Positions 5,982 to 14,949 are shown, counted from the first letter of the stretch. The stretch is 64,000 nucleotides of DNA from Paracoccus salipaludis (GCF_002287065.1 NZ_NSJZ01000014.1:1-64000), one strand, 5' to 3'. The notes: generated by a model from the letters alone, not told the origin. Numbers and translations: made by a program.

Positions 5982-8588
5982 TCAGCCCTCGGTCGCCTTT
6001 CCGGCCGCCGCCTTCCGGGTCGCGGTCCGGGCGGGCGCCTTTTCGGCCGCCTTCGCCGTCTTCCTGGCGGCGGGCTTCTTGGCCGCGGCCTTGGCAGGCT
6101 CCTTGGCGGCCTTCTTCGCCGCGGGTTTCTTGCCACCCTTCGAGGCCTTGGCCGAGATCAGTTCCAGCGCCTGCTCCATGGTCAGCGACTCGGGCGTCAC
6201 GTCGCGCGGCAGGGTGGCGTTGACCTTGCCCCATTTCACGTAAGGACCGTAACGGCCGCTCAGGACCTGGACCGCGCCGCCCTCGGGGTGCTCGCCCAGT
6301 TCGGCCAGCGCCGCCGCAGGGGCCGCCCGGCCCCGCTGAGGCTTGGCGGCCAGCACCTCGACGGCGCGGTTCATGCCGATGGTGAAGACCTCGTCCACCT
6401 CGGGCAGGTTGGCATAGCGCGACCCGTGCTTGACGTAGGGACCGTAGCGGCCGATCCCCGCCTCGATCATCACGCCGTCCTCGGGATGCGGCCCGATCTC
6501 GCGCGGCAGGTTCAGCAGCATCAGGGCCTTTTCCAGGTCCATCGACGCGGCATCCCAGCCCTTGGGGATGGACGCGCGCGGGGGCTTGGGCTGTTCCGCC
6601 GTCGCCTCGCCGCGCTGGACATAGGGCCCGAAGCGGCCGGTCTTGAGGCTGATCTCGATGCCTTCGGGGTCCAGGCCCAGCACGGTGTCGCCCACCGCCT
6701 CGCCTTCCGCCCCCGAGATTGGGCGGGTGTAGCGGCATTCGGGATAGTTGTTGCAGCCGATGAAGGCCCCGCCCGAGCGCGCGGTCTTGAGGTTCAGCCG
6801 ACCCTTGCCACACAGCGGACATTCGCGCGGATCGCCCCCGTCGGCGCGCGCCGGATACAGATGGGGGGCCAGCGCCTCGTCGATCGCCTCCAGCACCTCG
6901 GTGATGCGCAGCTCGCTTGTCCCCTCCAGCGCGGCGGTGAAGTCGCGCCAGAAGCGGCGCAGGACCTCGCGGTATTCCCGCTCGCCCGACGAGATGTCGT
7001 CAAGCTCTCCTTCCATCTCGGCGGTGAAGTCGTAGCTGACGTAGCGGGGAAAGTATTTCACCAGGAAGGCCGTCACCAGCCGGCCCTTGTCCTCGGGGAT
7101 CAGGCGGTTCTTGTCCTTGCGGACATATTCCCGGTCCTGGATGGTCGTGACGATGCTGGCATAGGTGGACGGCCGGCCTATGCCCAGCTCCTCCATCCGC
7201 TTGACCAGCGTGGCCTCGGTATAGCGGGGCGGCGGCTGGGTGAAGTGCTGTTCGGGCACCACGGCGCGCTTGGCGGCGGGCTCGCCTTGGGCGATCTGCG
7301 GCAGGCGGGCCGAGTCCTCGCCCTCGTCATCGTCGGTGCCCTGGTCGTAGACCTTGAGGAAGCCGTCGAACAGCATCACCTGGCCCGTCGCGCGCAGGCC
7401 GACCTGTCCATCGGCCGAGCCGATCTCGACGGTCGTCCGCTCCATCCGCGCGGCTTCCATCTGAGAGGCGAGCGTGCGCTTCCAGATCAGGTCGTAGAGC
7501 TTCCTCTGCTCGGGTTCGACGTTCAGCTTGTCGGGCGAAAGCATCATGTCGGTCGGCCGGATGCACTCGTGCGCTTCCTGCGCGTTCTTGGCCTTGTTCT
7601 TGTAGACGCGGGGGCTTTTCGGGACATAGGCCTCGCCGAAGCGCGCCTTGATGGCGTCGCGGGCGGCCATGACCGCCTCGGGCGCCATGTCGATGCCGTC
7701 CGTCCGCATGTAGGTGATGTAGCCGGCCTCATAAAGCCTTTGCGCCGCCGACATGCAGGCCCGCGCGCCCAGGCCCAGCTTGCGGCTGGCTTCCTGCTGC
7801 AGGGTCGAGGTCATGAAGGGGGGCCAGGGATTGCGGCTGGCGGGCTTGGAGGTGACGGAGGTCACCTTGAGGTCGCGGCTTTCCACCGCCTTCACCGCCA
7901 GCCTGGCCGCTTCCTCGTTGGCGAGGTCGTAGCGTTCCAGCTTCCTGCCCGCGTAGGTCACAAGCTGGGCACGGTACTCGTCGCCCTTGGGCGTGGCCAG
8001 CGTCGCATGGACGGTCCAGTATTCGCGGGCGCGGAAGGCCTCGATCTCCATCTCGCGGTCCACGATGATCCGCAGGGCGACCGACTGGACGCGGCCCGCG
8101 GACTTGGCGCCCGGCAGCTTGCGCCACAGGACCGGCGAAAGGTTGAAGCCCACGAGGTAATCCAGCGCCCGGCGGGCCAGGTAGGCGTCGACCAGCGGCT
8201 GGTCGATGTCGCGGGGGTTCGCCATGGCCTCGGTCACGGCGTTCCTGGTGATCGCGTTGAAGGTGACGCGGCTGACCTGCGCCTTCTTCAGCGACGAGGC
8301 CAGCGCCTCGCGCAGGTGCCACGAGATCGCCTCGCCCTCGCGGTCGGGGTCGGTCGCCAGGATCAGGTTCGGGTCCGAGGCCAGCGCGTCCTTGATCGCC
8401 TTGACGTGCTTCTTCGATTCCGCGGCGACTTCCCATTTCATCGCGAAATCGGCGTCCGTATCGACCGATCCGTCCTTGGGCGGCAGGTCGCGGACATGGC
8501 CGAAGGACGCGAGAACGGTGTAGTCGTCGCCCAGATACTTGTTGATTGTCTTGGCCTTGGCCGGAGATTCGACGACGACGACGGGCAT
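5982..8588 (-). CDS. topA: DNA topoisomerase I (type IA)
   Basis: An 868-residue enzyme that relaxes negative supercoils. The Toprim domain shows E7 in VVVVESPAKAKTI and the DPDREGE motif at 80-86. The active-site tyrosine is Y293 in ITYMRTDG, where the usual serine of YMRTDS is glycine. A C-terminal four-cysteine zinc finger (CPLCGKG...CNNYPEC) is followed by three YGPYVK-type degenerate finger repeats without cysteines. A Lys/Ala-rich basic tail closes the protein. This is the usual Rhodobacteraceae architecture. It stands as a single gene with hairpins on its 3' side. Confidence 0.96.
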   Translation of the reverse strand: MPVVVVESPAKAKTINKYLGDDYTVLASFGHVRDLPPKDGSVDTDADFAMKWEVAAESKKHVKAIKDALASDPNLILATDPDREGEAISWHLREALASSLKKAQVSRVTFNAITRNAVTEAMANPRDIDQPLVDAYLARRALDYLVGFNLSPVLWRKLPGAKSAGRVQSVALRIIVDREMEIEAFRAREYWTVHATLATPKGDEYRAQLVTYAGRKLERYDLANEEAARLAVKAVESRDLKVTSVTSKPASRNPWPPFMTSTLQQEASRKLGLGARACMSAAQRLYEAGYITYMRTDGIDMAPEAVMAARDAIKARFGEAYVPKSPRVYKNKAKNAQEAHECIRPTDMMLSPDKLNVEPEQRKLYDLIWKRTLASQMEAARMERTTVEIGSADGQVGLRATGQVMLFDGFLKVYDQGTDDDEGEDSARLPQIAQGEPAAKRAVVPEQHFTQPPPRYTEATLVKRMEELGIGRPSTYASIVTTIQDREYVRKDKNRLIPEDKGRLVTAFLVKYFPRYVSYDFTAEMEGELDDISSGEREYREVLRRFWRDFTAALEGTSELRITEVLEAIDEALAPHLYPARADGGDPRECPLCGKGRLNLKTARSGGAFIGCNNYPECRYTRPISGAEGEAVGDTVLGLDPEGIEISLKTGRFGPYVQRGEATAEQPKPPRASIPKGWDAASMDLEKALMLLNLPREIGPHPEDGVMIEAGIGRYGPYVKHGSRYANLPEVDEVFTIGMNRAVEVLAAKPQRGRAAPAAALAELGEHPEGGAVQVLSGRYGPYVKWGKVNATLPRDVTPESLTMEQALELISAKASKGGKKPAAKKAAKEPAKAAAKKPAARKTAKAAEKAPARTATRKAAAGKATEG

Positions 8589-8688
8589 GACACGACCTTT
8601 GGCAGATTCGGGGCGGCAACATGGGTGTCCCCGAGGGCCGTGTCAACGCGGGGCAGTCCCCGCCCCGACGTGGCACAAGGACGCGAAA

Positions 8689-8716
8689 GGGCGCCGGGCG
8701 GCTGGCTCCGGCGCCC
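8689..8716 (-). terminator. Rho-independent-like terminator after the DUF4142 gene
   Basis: GGGCGCCGG (8689-8697) pairs with CCGGCGCCC (8708-8716). On the minus strand the stem is followed by a short CUUUC. It begins 18 bases after the stop of the gene at 8734-9375. Confidence 0.6.
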
Positions 8717-8733
8717 TGGATGATCCGGGCCGC

Positions 8734-9375
8734 TCAGTCGGCGCGGATCTTTTCCAGCGTCTCCTGGTGGGTGCGGATGTGCTGGACGGCCTTCTGCGCC
8801 AGGGCGGCCATGTCGGTGTCGTCCGTCTGCTCGGCCCAGGGTTCGAACAGCGCGATGGCCTCGGCATGGGCCTGCGCCTGATGGTCGAGGTAGGCCTGAT
8901 CGAATCTGTCGCCCTCGGCCCCCATCACGGCCTCCATGTGCTGCGCCGGGGGGCCGGCGATCTCGGCCGGAACGGTCAGGCCCCTGGCGGCGGCCACGGC
9001 CTTGAGCTGCTCGTTCAGCTCGCCATGGTCGCGGATCATCATCCGGGCGAAGTCCTTGACCTCGTCGCTGCCGGCGCGCTCCAGCGCAAGCTCGCTCGAC
9101 TGAACCTCGAACATGCCGCTGCTGGCGGCCTGGTTGACGAAATCCTGCGGCGTGGCGGCAGGGGTGGCCAAGGCGGCGGCAGGGGCCGTCGCAGGCGCGG
9201 GCGCGGCCTCGGAATGGGGCATCACCACCGGGTTCTGCGACGCGGCCCCGTCGGTCGCCTCGCCGGAGGGCATGGTGCCGGTCACGGTGGAGTCGGTCGG
9301 CGGGGTGGCCGTCTGCGCCAGAAGCGCGGCGGGCGTGGCCATCCCCAGGAAGGCGGCAAGAACTGCAAGCTTCAT
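8734..9375 (-). CDS. DUF4142 exported protein
   Basis: A 213-residue protein with a signal peptide (MKLAVLAAFLGMATPAALLAQ) and a low-complexity Ala/Pro/Thr linker to about residue 75. The helical DUF4142 domain follows: FVNQAASSGMFEVQSSELA, then VKDFARMMIRDHGELNEQL, then a C-terminal helical hairpin. The family has a ferritin-like four-helix look and is often stress-induced, but has no defined activity. A GGAAC-N17-TGTT promoter lies directly upstream, consistent with control by an extracytoplasmic-function sigma factor. Confidence 0.87.
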   Translation of the reverse strand: MKLAVLAAFLGMATPAALLAQTATPPTDSTVTGTMPSGEATDGAASQNPVVMPHSEAAPAPATAPAAALATPAATPQDFVNQAASSGMFEVQSSELALERAGSDEVKDFARMMIRDHGELNEQLKAVAAARGLTVPAEIAGPPAQHMEAVMGAEGDRFDQAYLDHQAQAHAEAIALFEPWAEQTDDTDMAALAQKAVQHIRTHQETLEKIRAD

Positions 9376-9409
9376 GGTCGTCTCCGGCTTTGCGTGGGTC
9401 CTGTCACCG

Positions 9410-9435
9410 AACAGGGCCGCGAAAGCCGGAGTTCC
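9410..9435 (-). promoter_or_regulatory. EcfG-type (GGAAC-N17-TGTT) promoter for the DUF4142 gene
   Basis: Read on the minus strand, GGAAC (9435-9431) is followed after 17 bases by TGTT (9413-9410), 34 bases before the ATG at 9375. The alphaproteobacterial general-stress sigma factor EcfG recognises GGAAC-N16/17-CGTT, so this differs by one base. A near-identical element lies upstream of the gene at 19811. Confidence 0.5.
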
Positions 9436-9456
9436 GCCCAGGGGCTCACGGGCCGG

Positions 9457-10311
9457 TCAGACGCCCTCGCCCACGAAGGCCTTTTCCACGACGAACTCGC
9501 GCGGCTCGCTGTTGGCGCCCTCGTGCAGGCCGAAGCTTTCCAGCACCGCCTTGACGTCCACGTTGAAGGCCAGGCTGCCGCAGACCATGGCGCGGTCCTC
9601 GGCGGGGTTCATCGCCGGAAGGCCGAGATCGGCGAAGACTTTGCCGCTGGCCAGGTTGTCGGTGATCCGGCCCATGAAGGGCGACTCCTCGCGCGTGGTC
9701 GTGGGGTAGTAGATCAGGCGGTCGGTGAAGTCGTCGCCGTGGATCTCGCTCAGCAGGGGGTCGTGGCGCAGGTTCTCGACCAGCTCGCGGCCATAGTCCA
9801 GTTCGGCCCTGGTGCGGCAGGTGTGCATCATGATCACCTGCTCGTAGCGCTCGAAGGTTTCGGGGTCGCGCATGAGGCTGGCGAAGGGCGCGATGCCGGT
9901 GCCGGTGGCCAGGAACCACAGCCGCTTGCCGGGCAGCAGGGCGTCAAGGACCAGCGTGCCCACGGGCTTGGGGCGCAGGATGATCTGGTCGCCCGGCTTG
10001 ATGTGCTGAAGGCGCGAGGTCAGCGGCCCGTCCGGCACCTTGATCGAGTAGAACTCGAGCTCCTCGTCCCAGTTGGGCGAGGCGATGGAATAGGCGCGCA
10101 GGATCGGCTTTCCGTTGTCGCCCAGAAGGCCGATCATCACGAACTCGCCCGAGCGGAAGCGCAGCGAGGCGGGCCGCGTCACGCGGAAGGAGAACAGCCC
10201 GTCCGTCCAGTGGCGGACGGCGGTGACCGTCTGCGCGTCCGGCAGAAGGCCGGCGGTCGATTTGGGCTGGGTGACGTGGGGATCGTCTGCCAAGGGAATA
10301 TCCAGGGTCAT
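9457..10311 (-). CDS. fpr: Ferredoxin-NADP(+) reductase
   Basis: A 284-residue FAD- and NADP-binding reductase. RAYSIASPNWDEELEFYSIKV is the FAD-binding R-x-Y-S motif, FLATGTGIAPFASLMRDP is the NADP phosphate-binding loop, and MVCGSLAFN is the nicotinamide-site cysteine region. The C-terminal tail EFVVEKAFVGEGV is that of bacterial subclass Fpr. It lies 42 bases downstream of the cysH gene on the same strand. It could supply electrons to the ferredoxin-type sulfite reductase encoded two genes upstream. Confidence 0.94.
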   Translation of the reverse strand: MTLDIPLADDPHVTQPKSTAGLLPDAQTVTAVRHWTDGLFSFRVTRPASLRFRSGEFVMIGLLGDNGKPILRAYSIASPNWDEELEFYSIKVPDGPLTSRLQHIKPGDQIILRPKPVGTLVLDALLPGKRLWFLATGTGIAPFASLMRDPETFERYEQVIMMHTCRTRAELDYGRELVENLRHDPLLSEIHGDDFTDRLIYYPTTTREESPFMGRITDNLASGKVFADLGLPAMNPAEDRAMVCGSLAFNVDVKAVLESFGLHEGANSEPREFVVEKAFVGEGV

Positions 10312-10353
10312 GTCGGGTGTCCGCGATAATCTAGGGGATGAAGCGGCCGGGGA

Positions 10354-11616
10354 CTAGCCGGCCAGCCGCGACCTGTGGTCCCACTCGCGCCAGTCGGCGC
10401 GGGCGAGCCACTGCTCGGCCGGTTGCCGGCGGGCAAGGGCGGCCGGGATCTGCACCTCGTCGATGCCGACGCGGCGGGCCATGGCATACTGGTCGGCGAT
10501 CAGCGCCCCGGTCGCCCGGATGCGGCCGGTGTAGCCCAGTTCGCGCAGCAGCCGCGCCAGCGTGAAGCCGCGCCCGTCGGTCATCGCCGGGAACTCGACC
10601 GCGATCATCGCGGCGTTCAGGTGATCCGCCAGCCTGTCGGGATCGGTGTCGGACGGCAGGCTGACGTCGGGCGTGCCCGCGACGGGGTGGAAGCCGTCGT
10701 CACGGACCAGCACCGGCGCGTCCGCCTCGGTCACGGCAGCGGGGGAGCCCTGGGTCAGGTCGGCGGTCGTCATGTCGTTGTCCTTGCTTGCGGCGGGGCG
10801 TTCCATGACCGGCGTCACTACGTGCAGATGGGCAGCGGGGGCAACCCGCGCAACCTCCGGCTCGGGCCGGGGTTCGGGGGTGGGCTCGGGCGCGATCGGG
10901 CCGCGCACGATCTTGCCGCCGATGAAGTGGATGCCGCATTCCGTCTTGGCCGAACCGCGCCAGCGGCCCGAGCGGGGGTCCTCGCCCGGCCTGACCGGCG
11001 AGGTGCAGGGCGCGCAGCCGATCGACGGATAGCCCCGCGCCACCAGCGGATGCCGGGGCAGCGCGTTTTCGTCCATGTAGTCGATGATGTCCTGCGGGCG
11101 CCAATGCGCGAGCGGGTTCACCCGCAGCCGCAGCGGCGGCTCGGGCTCGAAGAAGTCCAGCTCCTTCCGCTCGCCGCCCTGGAAACGCTTGCGGCCCGTG
11201 ATCCAGGCGTCGAAGCCCGACAGCGCCCGTTCCAGCGGCACGACCTTGCGGACGTTGCAGCAGGCGTCCGTGTCGCGCTGGTGCAGCGTGTTGTCGGGGT
11301 CCACCGCCGCGATCTCCTCGGCTGCAGCGCGGATCACGCGGACGTCCGTCAGGGGCAGCCGCGCCGCGATCTCGCGCTGGTAGTCCAGCGTTTCGGGAAA
11401 CAGCATCTCGGTGTCGATGAACAGCACCGGCGTGTCGGGCGAGGCCACCGACAGCATGTGCAGCAGCACGACCGATTCCGCCCCGAAGGACGACACCAGC
11501 GCCACCCGCCCCAGGTCGGGATCGGACAGCGCATGGCGCAGCACCTGCACCGCCGCGTGGTTGCGGTAGCGCGCGTTCAGCGTGGCGGCGCGGCTGTCGA
11601 GGTTCGCGTCAAGCAT
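10354..11616 (-). CDS. cysH: Fe-S type (P)APS reductase fused to a DUF934 domain
   Basis: A 420-residue protein. Residues 1-240 are adenylylsulfate/phosphoadenylylsulfate reductase. The SSFGAESVVLLHM motif (42-54) binds the substrate, four cysteines (119, 120, 201, 204) match the [4Fe-4S] type that usually prefers APS, and TECGIH (225-230) carries the catalytic cysteine. A Pro/Glu linker (about 240-281) joins it to a DUF934 domain, a partner usually encoded as a separate gene beside cysI and cysH. M282 at 10773 is preceded by AAGGA at good spacing, so the DUF934 part may also be made separately. The start overlaps the end of cysI by 8 bases. Confidence 0.9.
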   Translation of the reverse strand: MLDANLDSRAATLNARYRNHAAVQVLRHALSDPDLGRVALVSSFGAESVVLLHMLSVASPDTPVLFIDTEMLFPETLDYQREIAARLPLTDVRVIRAAAEEIAAVDPDNTLHQRDTDACCNVRKVVPLERALSGFDAWITGRKRFQGGERKELDFFEPEPPLRLRVNPLAHWRPQDIIDYMDENALPRHPLVARGYPSIGCAPCTSPVRPGEDPRSGRWRGSAKTECGIHFIGGKIVRGPIAPEPTPEPRPEPEVARVAPAAHLHVVTPVMERPAASKDNDMTTADLTQGSPAAVTEADAPVLVRDDGFHPVAGTPDVSLPSDTDPDRLADHLNAAMIAVEFPAMTDGRGFTLARLLRELGYTGRIRATGALIADQYAMARRVGIDEVQIPAALARRQPAEQWLARADWREWDHRSRLAG

Positions 11617-13273
11617 GGCTGGCCTCGGCCGGGTAAAGCGCCGCCTTGAAGGGCGCGGGCCCCAGCCGCCGCAGGGCGTCGATGAAGCGTTCCTCGGGCG
11701 ATTCGCGCAGTTCCAGATAGGCGTCGATCAGGCGGCCGATGGCGGGCACCACCTGGTCATAGGGGAAGCCCGCGCCGGCGCGCTCGCCGATGGCCGGCAT
11801 CTCGTAGCCGTCGCCGCCCAGCGTGATCTGGTAGTTCTCGACGCCCGCCCGGTCCAGCCCGAGGATGCCGACATGGCCCAGGTGGTGATGGCCGCAGGCG
11901 TTGATGCAGCCCGAGATGCGGACGTCGAACTTGCCGATCTCGTCGTCGAGGTCGCGGGCGCGGACGTAATCCGCCAGCTCCTGCGCGATCGGGACCGAGC
12001 GCGCCGTCGCCAGCGTGCAGAAGTCCATGCCGGGGCAGGAGATGATGTCGGTGATGTGCCCCGCGTTGGCCGTCGCCAGCCCGGCCTCGCGCAGGGCGGC
12101 GTAAAGCGCGGGCAGTTCCGACTTGGGCACGTGCGGCAGGACGATGTTCTGGTCATGCGCGATGCGGATGTCGCCATGGGCGTGCCGCTCGGCCAGTTCC
12201 GCCACCAGGCGCATCTGCGACGACGTGCAGTCGCCCGGCACCGCGCCCGGCGCCTTCAGCGTCACGGTCACGCTGGCATAGCCCGGCACGCGGTGTTCCG
12301 ACAGGTTGGTGTCGGCCCAGGACCGGAAGGCGCCGTTCGCGGCAAGCGCGGCCTGGAAGCCGGTCTCGTCCACCTCGCGGAAGACGGGCGCGGCGAAGCG
12401 GTCGCGCAGGCTGGCCAGCAGTTCCTCGTCGTGGCCGCGGAAGACGGCGCGGCGGCGCCGGAACTCTTCCTCGATCTCCTCGCGCATCACGTCCAGCCCG
12501 CGCTCGGCCACGGTGATCTTCAGCCGCGCCTTGTACTTGTTGTCGCGCCGGCCGCTGAGGTTGTAGGCGGCAAGGATCCCCTCGACGTAGGGCAGCAGGT
12601 CCTCGGCGGGCAGGAACTCGCGCACGACCTTGCCGATCATGGGCGTGCGGCCCAGGCCGCCGCCGATCCAGACCTGGAAGCCCAGCTTCCCGTCCTGGCG
12701 GCGCAGGCGCAGGCCGATGTCATGGGCGGCGATCACCGCGCGGTCGCGCTTGCCGCCCGAGATGGCGATCTTGAACTTGCGCGGAAGGAACTGGAACTCG
12801 GCATGGTCGGTGGACCAGAAGCGCAGAAGCTCGGCCCAGGGGCGCGGGTCCTCGATCTCGTCGGCGGCCGCGCCCGCGAAGGCGTCGGTCGTCACGTTGC
12901 GGACGGTGTTGCCCGAGGTCTGGATGGCGTGCAGTCCCACGTCGGCCAGCGCGTCCAGCATGTCGGGGATGTCCACCAGCTTGGCCCAGTTGAACTGGAT
13001 GTTCTGGCGCGTGGTGAAATGGCCGTAGCCGCGGTCCCAGCGGTCGGCGATGTCGGCCAGGCCCCGGATCTGGTTCGGGCTGATCGTGCCGTAGGGGATC
13101 GCGACCCGCAGCATGTAGGCGTGCAGCTGCAGGTAGACGCCGTTCATCAGGCGCAGGGGGCGGAACTCGTCCTCGGTCAGGCTGCCGTCCAGCCGCCGCG
13201 CGACCTGGGCGCGGAACTGGGCCGCGCGGTGCTGCAGATAGGCGCGGCCGTCGTCGTTGGTGGCGTCAAGCAT
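11609..13273 (-). CDS. cysI: Nitrite/sulfite reductase (siroheme hemoprotein)
   Basis: A 554-residue assimilatory reductase that reduces sulfite to sulfide with six electrons. Two ferredoxin-like half domains are present. The FTTRQNIQFNW motif marks the siroheme/anion-binding region of the first half. The [4Fe-4S]-siroheme cysteines appear as CPGMDFC and CINACGHH in the second half. ATG at 13273 overlaps the DUF2849 gene by 8 bases and removes a spurious 31-codon extension. The single-subunit form probably takes electrons from ferredoxin, in keeping with fpr nearby. Confidence 0.94.
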   Translation of the reverse strand: MLDATNDDGRAYLQHRAAQFRAQVARRLDGSLTEDEFRPLRLMNGVYLQLHAYMLRVAIPYGTISPNQIRGLADIADRWDRGYGHFTTRQNIQFNWAKLVDIPDMLDALADVGLHAIQTSGNTVRNVTTDAFAGAAADEIEDPRPWAELLRFWSTDHAEFQFLPRKFKIAISGGKRDRAVIAAHDIGLRLRRQDGKLGFQVWIGGGLGRTPMIGKVVREFLPAEDLLPYVEGILAAYNLSGRRDNKYKARLKITVAERGLDVMREEIEEEFRRRRAVFRGHDEELLASLRDRFAAPVFREVDETGFQAALAANGAFRSWADTNLSEHRVPGYASVTVTLKAPGAVPGDCTSSQMRLVAELAERHAHGDIRIAHDQNIVLPHVPKSELPALYAALREAGLATANAGHITDIISCPGMDFCTLATARSVPIAQELADYVRARDLDDEIGKFDVRISGCINACGHHHLGHVGILGLDRAGVENYQITLGGDGYEMPAIGERAGAGFPYDQVVPAIGRLIDAYLELRESPEERFIDALRRLGPAPFKAALYPAEASHA

Positions 13274-13592
13274 GGGCAGCCTCGGGGGTGGAAGTGGCGT
13301 TGGTCTCGACCGAGGGGCCTGCCTGGCGGAAGGCCTCGCGGAAATGGACGGGGATCGGCAGGCCATTCTCGTCGCGGCCGGATTCGACCAGATAGGGAGC
13401 GACCACCACGTCGGGCTGGGCCTGCGCGGCCAGCAGCGCCGTTTCGGCGGTGGCCGCGTCCTCGTAAAGCGTGGCGGCGCGGGGGTCCGTCGTCCAGCCG
13501 CGCGCCGACATCCAGACGGACAGGCCGTCCAGCAGGTTGTTGGCGGTCAGCACGGCGGGCGTGCGGGCGGAAGGGGCAAAGGTCTTGGACAT
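13266..13592 (-). CDS. DUF2849 protein, first gene of the sulfite-reduction operon
   Basis: A 108-residue soluble protein typical of alphaproteobacterial sulfite-reductase operons, normally between cysG and cysI. Its exact role is unknown. TANNLLDGLSVWMSARGW near the N-terminus and the PIPVHFREAFRQ region are the family features. ATG at 13592 follows GGAG-like bases. No cysG precedes it here, so siroheme synthase must be encoded elsewhere. Confidence 0.82.
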   Translation of the reverse strand: MSKTFAPSARTPAVLTANNLLDGLSVWMSARGWTTDPRAATLYEDAATAETALLAAQAQPDVVVAPYLVESGRDENGLPIPVHFREAFRQAGPSVETNATSTPEAAHA

Positions 13593-13617
13593 GAACGGCG
13601 GCCTGCTGGAGAATTCC

Positions 13618-13633
13618 TTTCCAAAATAGGAAA
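13618..13633. promoter_or_regulatory. Dyad TTTCC-N6-GGAAA in the cys/lrp divergent promoter
   Basis: A perfect 5+5 inverted repeat with an AT-rich centre (AAAATA) lies in the 124-base gap between the divergent DUF2849-cysI operon and the Lrp/AsnC gene. Lrp-family proteins often bind such imperfect AT-centred dyads next to their own genes. The link to this regulator is inferred from position only. Confidence 0.4.
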
Positions 13634-13716
13634 AACATGTTGCCAATGACCAGAGAGCCAAGGAAATAAGGACGTATTCATGGCCCCAAGCCCCCGATAC
13701 AGGAAGAATTATCCAG

Positions 13717-14205
13717 ATGGCTGAGGAAAGGCAGACGCCGGTCCGGCTGGACGAACTGGACCGCAAGATACTGTCCCTGCTGCAGGGCGACGCGAGCCTG
13801 CCGCTGGAGGAGATCGCCAGCCGCGTTGGGGCCTCGCGCACGCCCGTCTGGAACCGGATCCGGCGCATGCGCGAGCAGGGCGTGATCCGCGCGCAGGTCG
13901 CGCTGCTGGATGCCGAGGCGCTGGGGCTGGAGGCCTGCTTCTTTGTGCTGATCCGCACGACCGAACACGACGCCGACTGGGCCGCCCGCTTCCTGGCGGC
14001 CGTCCGCGCCCGCCCCGAGGTGATCGAGGCGCACCGGCTTGCGGGCGACATCGACTATATCCTGAAGGTCATGGTGCGGAACGCGCGCGCCTATGACCGC
14101 TTCTACCAGTCGCTGATCTCCGAGATCCGCATCCAGAACGTCACCGCGCTGCTGTCGATGGAGGAGATGAAGGCGACCTCGGCCCTGCCGATCCCGCCCG
14201 CCTGA
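13717..14205 (+). CDS. Lrp/AsnC-family transcriptional regulator
   Basis: A 162-residue regulator. The N-terminal winged helix-turn-helix is LDELDRKILSLLQ followed by EEIASRVGASRTPVWNRIRRM. The C-terminal ligand-binding RAM domain includes HRLAGDIDYILKVMV. Its divergent placement next to DUF2849-cysI-cysH suggests control of sulfur assimilation, perhaps in response to a sulfur amino acid. This is inference from context. Confidence 0.9.
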   Translation: MAEERQTPVRLDELDRKILSLLQGDASLPLEEIASRVGASRTPVWNRIRRMREQGVIRAQVALLDAEALGLEACFFVLIRTTEHDADWAARFLAAVRARPEVIEAHRLAGDIDYILKVMVRNARAYDRFYQSLISEIRIQNVTALLSMEEMKATSALPIPPA

Positions 14206-14244
14206 TCCGGTTGCATGGCCCGCGCGGCGGTGCGAGAAAGCCCC

Positions 14245-14949
14245 ATGATGCTGCGTCTCAAGGCCCTCGGGGTCCATCTCTTCACTGCCACGGGCGCCAT
14301 CTGGGCGGTGCTGGCGCTGCTGGCCGCCGTGGACGGGGACTGGTCCACCATGTTCGTCTGGCTGATCGTGGCGATGGTGGTGGACGGGATCGACGGGCCG
14401 CTGGCCCGCCGCTACCGGGTCAAGGACAACTGGCCGACCTATGACGGCGTGGCGATGGACCTGATGGTGGACTACATCACCTGGATCTTCATCCCGGCCT
14501 TTGCCCTGTTCAAGTCGGGGCTGCTGCCGGGCTGGACGGGCTGGGTCTGCACCATCGCCATCGTCTTCGGCTCGATCCTCTACATGGCCGACACGCGGAT
14601 GAAGACAAAGGACAACAGCTTCGCGGGCTTTCCGGCCTGCTGGAACATGCTGGTGCTGGTGCTCTTTGCGCTGAAACCGTCCTACTGGGTGATCCTGGCG
14701 CTGGTGATCGCCCTGACGGTGGCGATGTTCCTGCCGGTCAAGTTCATCCATCCCGTCCGCACGGAACGCTGGCGGGCGCTGTCGCTGCCGATGATGGGGG
14801 CTTGGGTTGTCTTTGCCCTTTGGGCCATCGGAGTCGATTTCCATCCGCAAAGCTGGGCCCTGTGGGGTCTGGTCGTCAGTTCGGTCTGGCTGCTGCTGGC
14901 GGGGCCGCTGCAGCAGGCGATCCCTGCCCGGAAACGACAGCGCGCTTGA
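14245..14949 (+). CDS. pcs: Phosphatidylcholine synthase
   Basis: A 234-residue integral membrane enzyme of the CDP-alcohol phosphatidyltransferase superfamily. It condenses CDP-diacylglycerol with choline. The catalytic signature is visible from DGIDGPLARR to YDGVAMDLMVD, with the conserved aspartates. About eight membrane segments are present. I favour ATG at 14245, which gives the family N-terminus LKALGVHLFTATGA and follows a GAGAAAG tract. An in-frame ATG at 14215 has no ribosome-binding site. Confidence 0.93.
   Translation: MMLRLKALGVHLFTATGAIWAVLALLAAVDGDWSTMFVWLIVAMVVDGIDGPLARRYRVKDNWPTYDGVAMDLMVDYITWIFIPAFALFKSGLLPGWTGWVCTIAIVFGSILYMADTRMKTKDNSFAGFPACWNMLVLVLFALKPSYWVILALVIALTVAMFLPVKFIHPVRTERWRALSLPMMGAWVVFALWAIGVDFHPQSWALWGLVVSSVWLLLAGPLQQAIPARKRQRA

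Noticed and set aside
5922..8723. Long open frame (over 900 codons) on the plus strand
   Set aside because: It is antisense to topA, whose family match is unambiguous. Long antisense frames are expected at this GC content. Its translation is low-complexity Arg/Gly/Ala/Leu.
11582..13594. 670-codon plus-strand frame
   Set aside because: Antisense to cysI, with no recognisable domains and composition typical of shadow frames.
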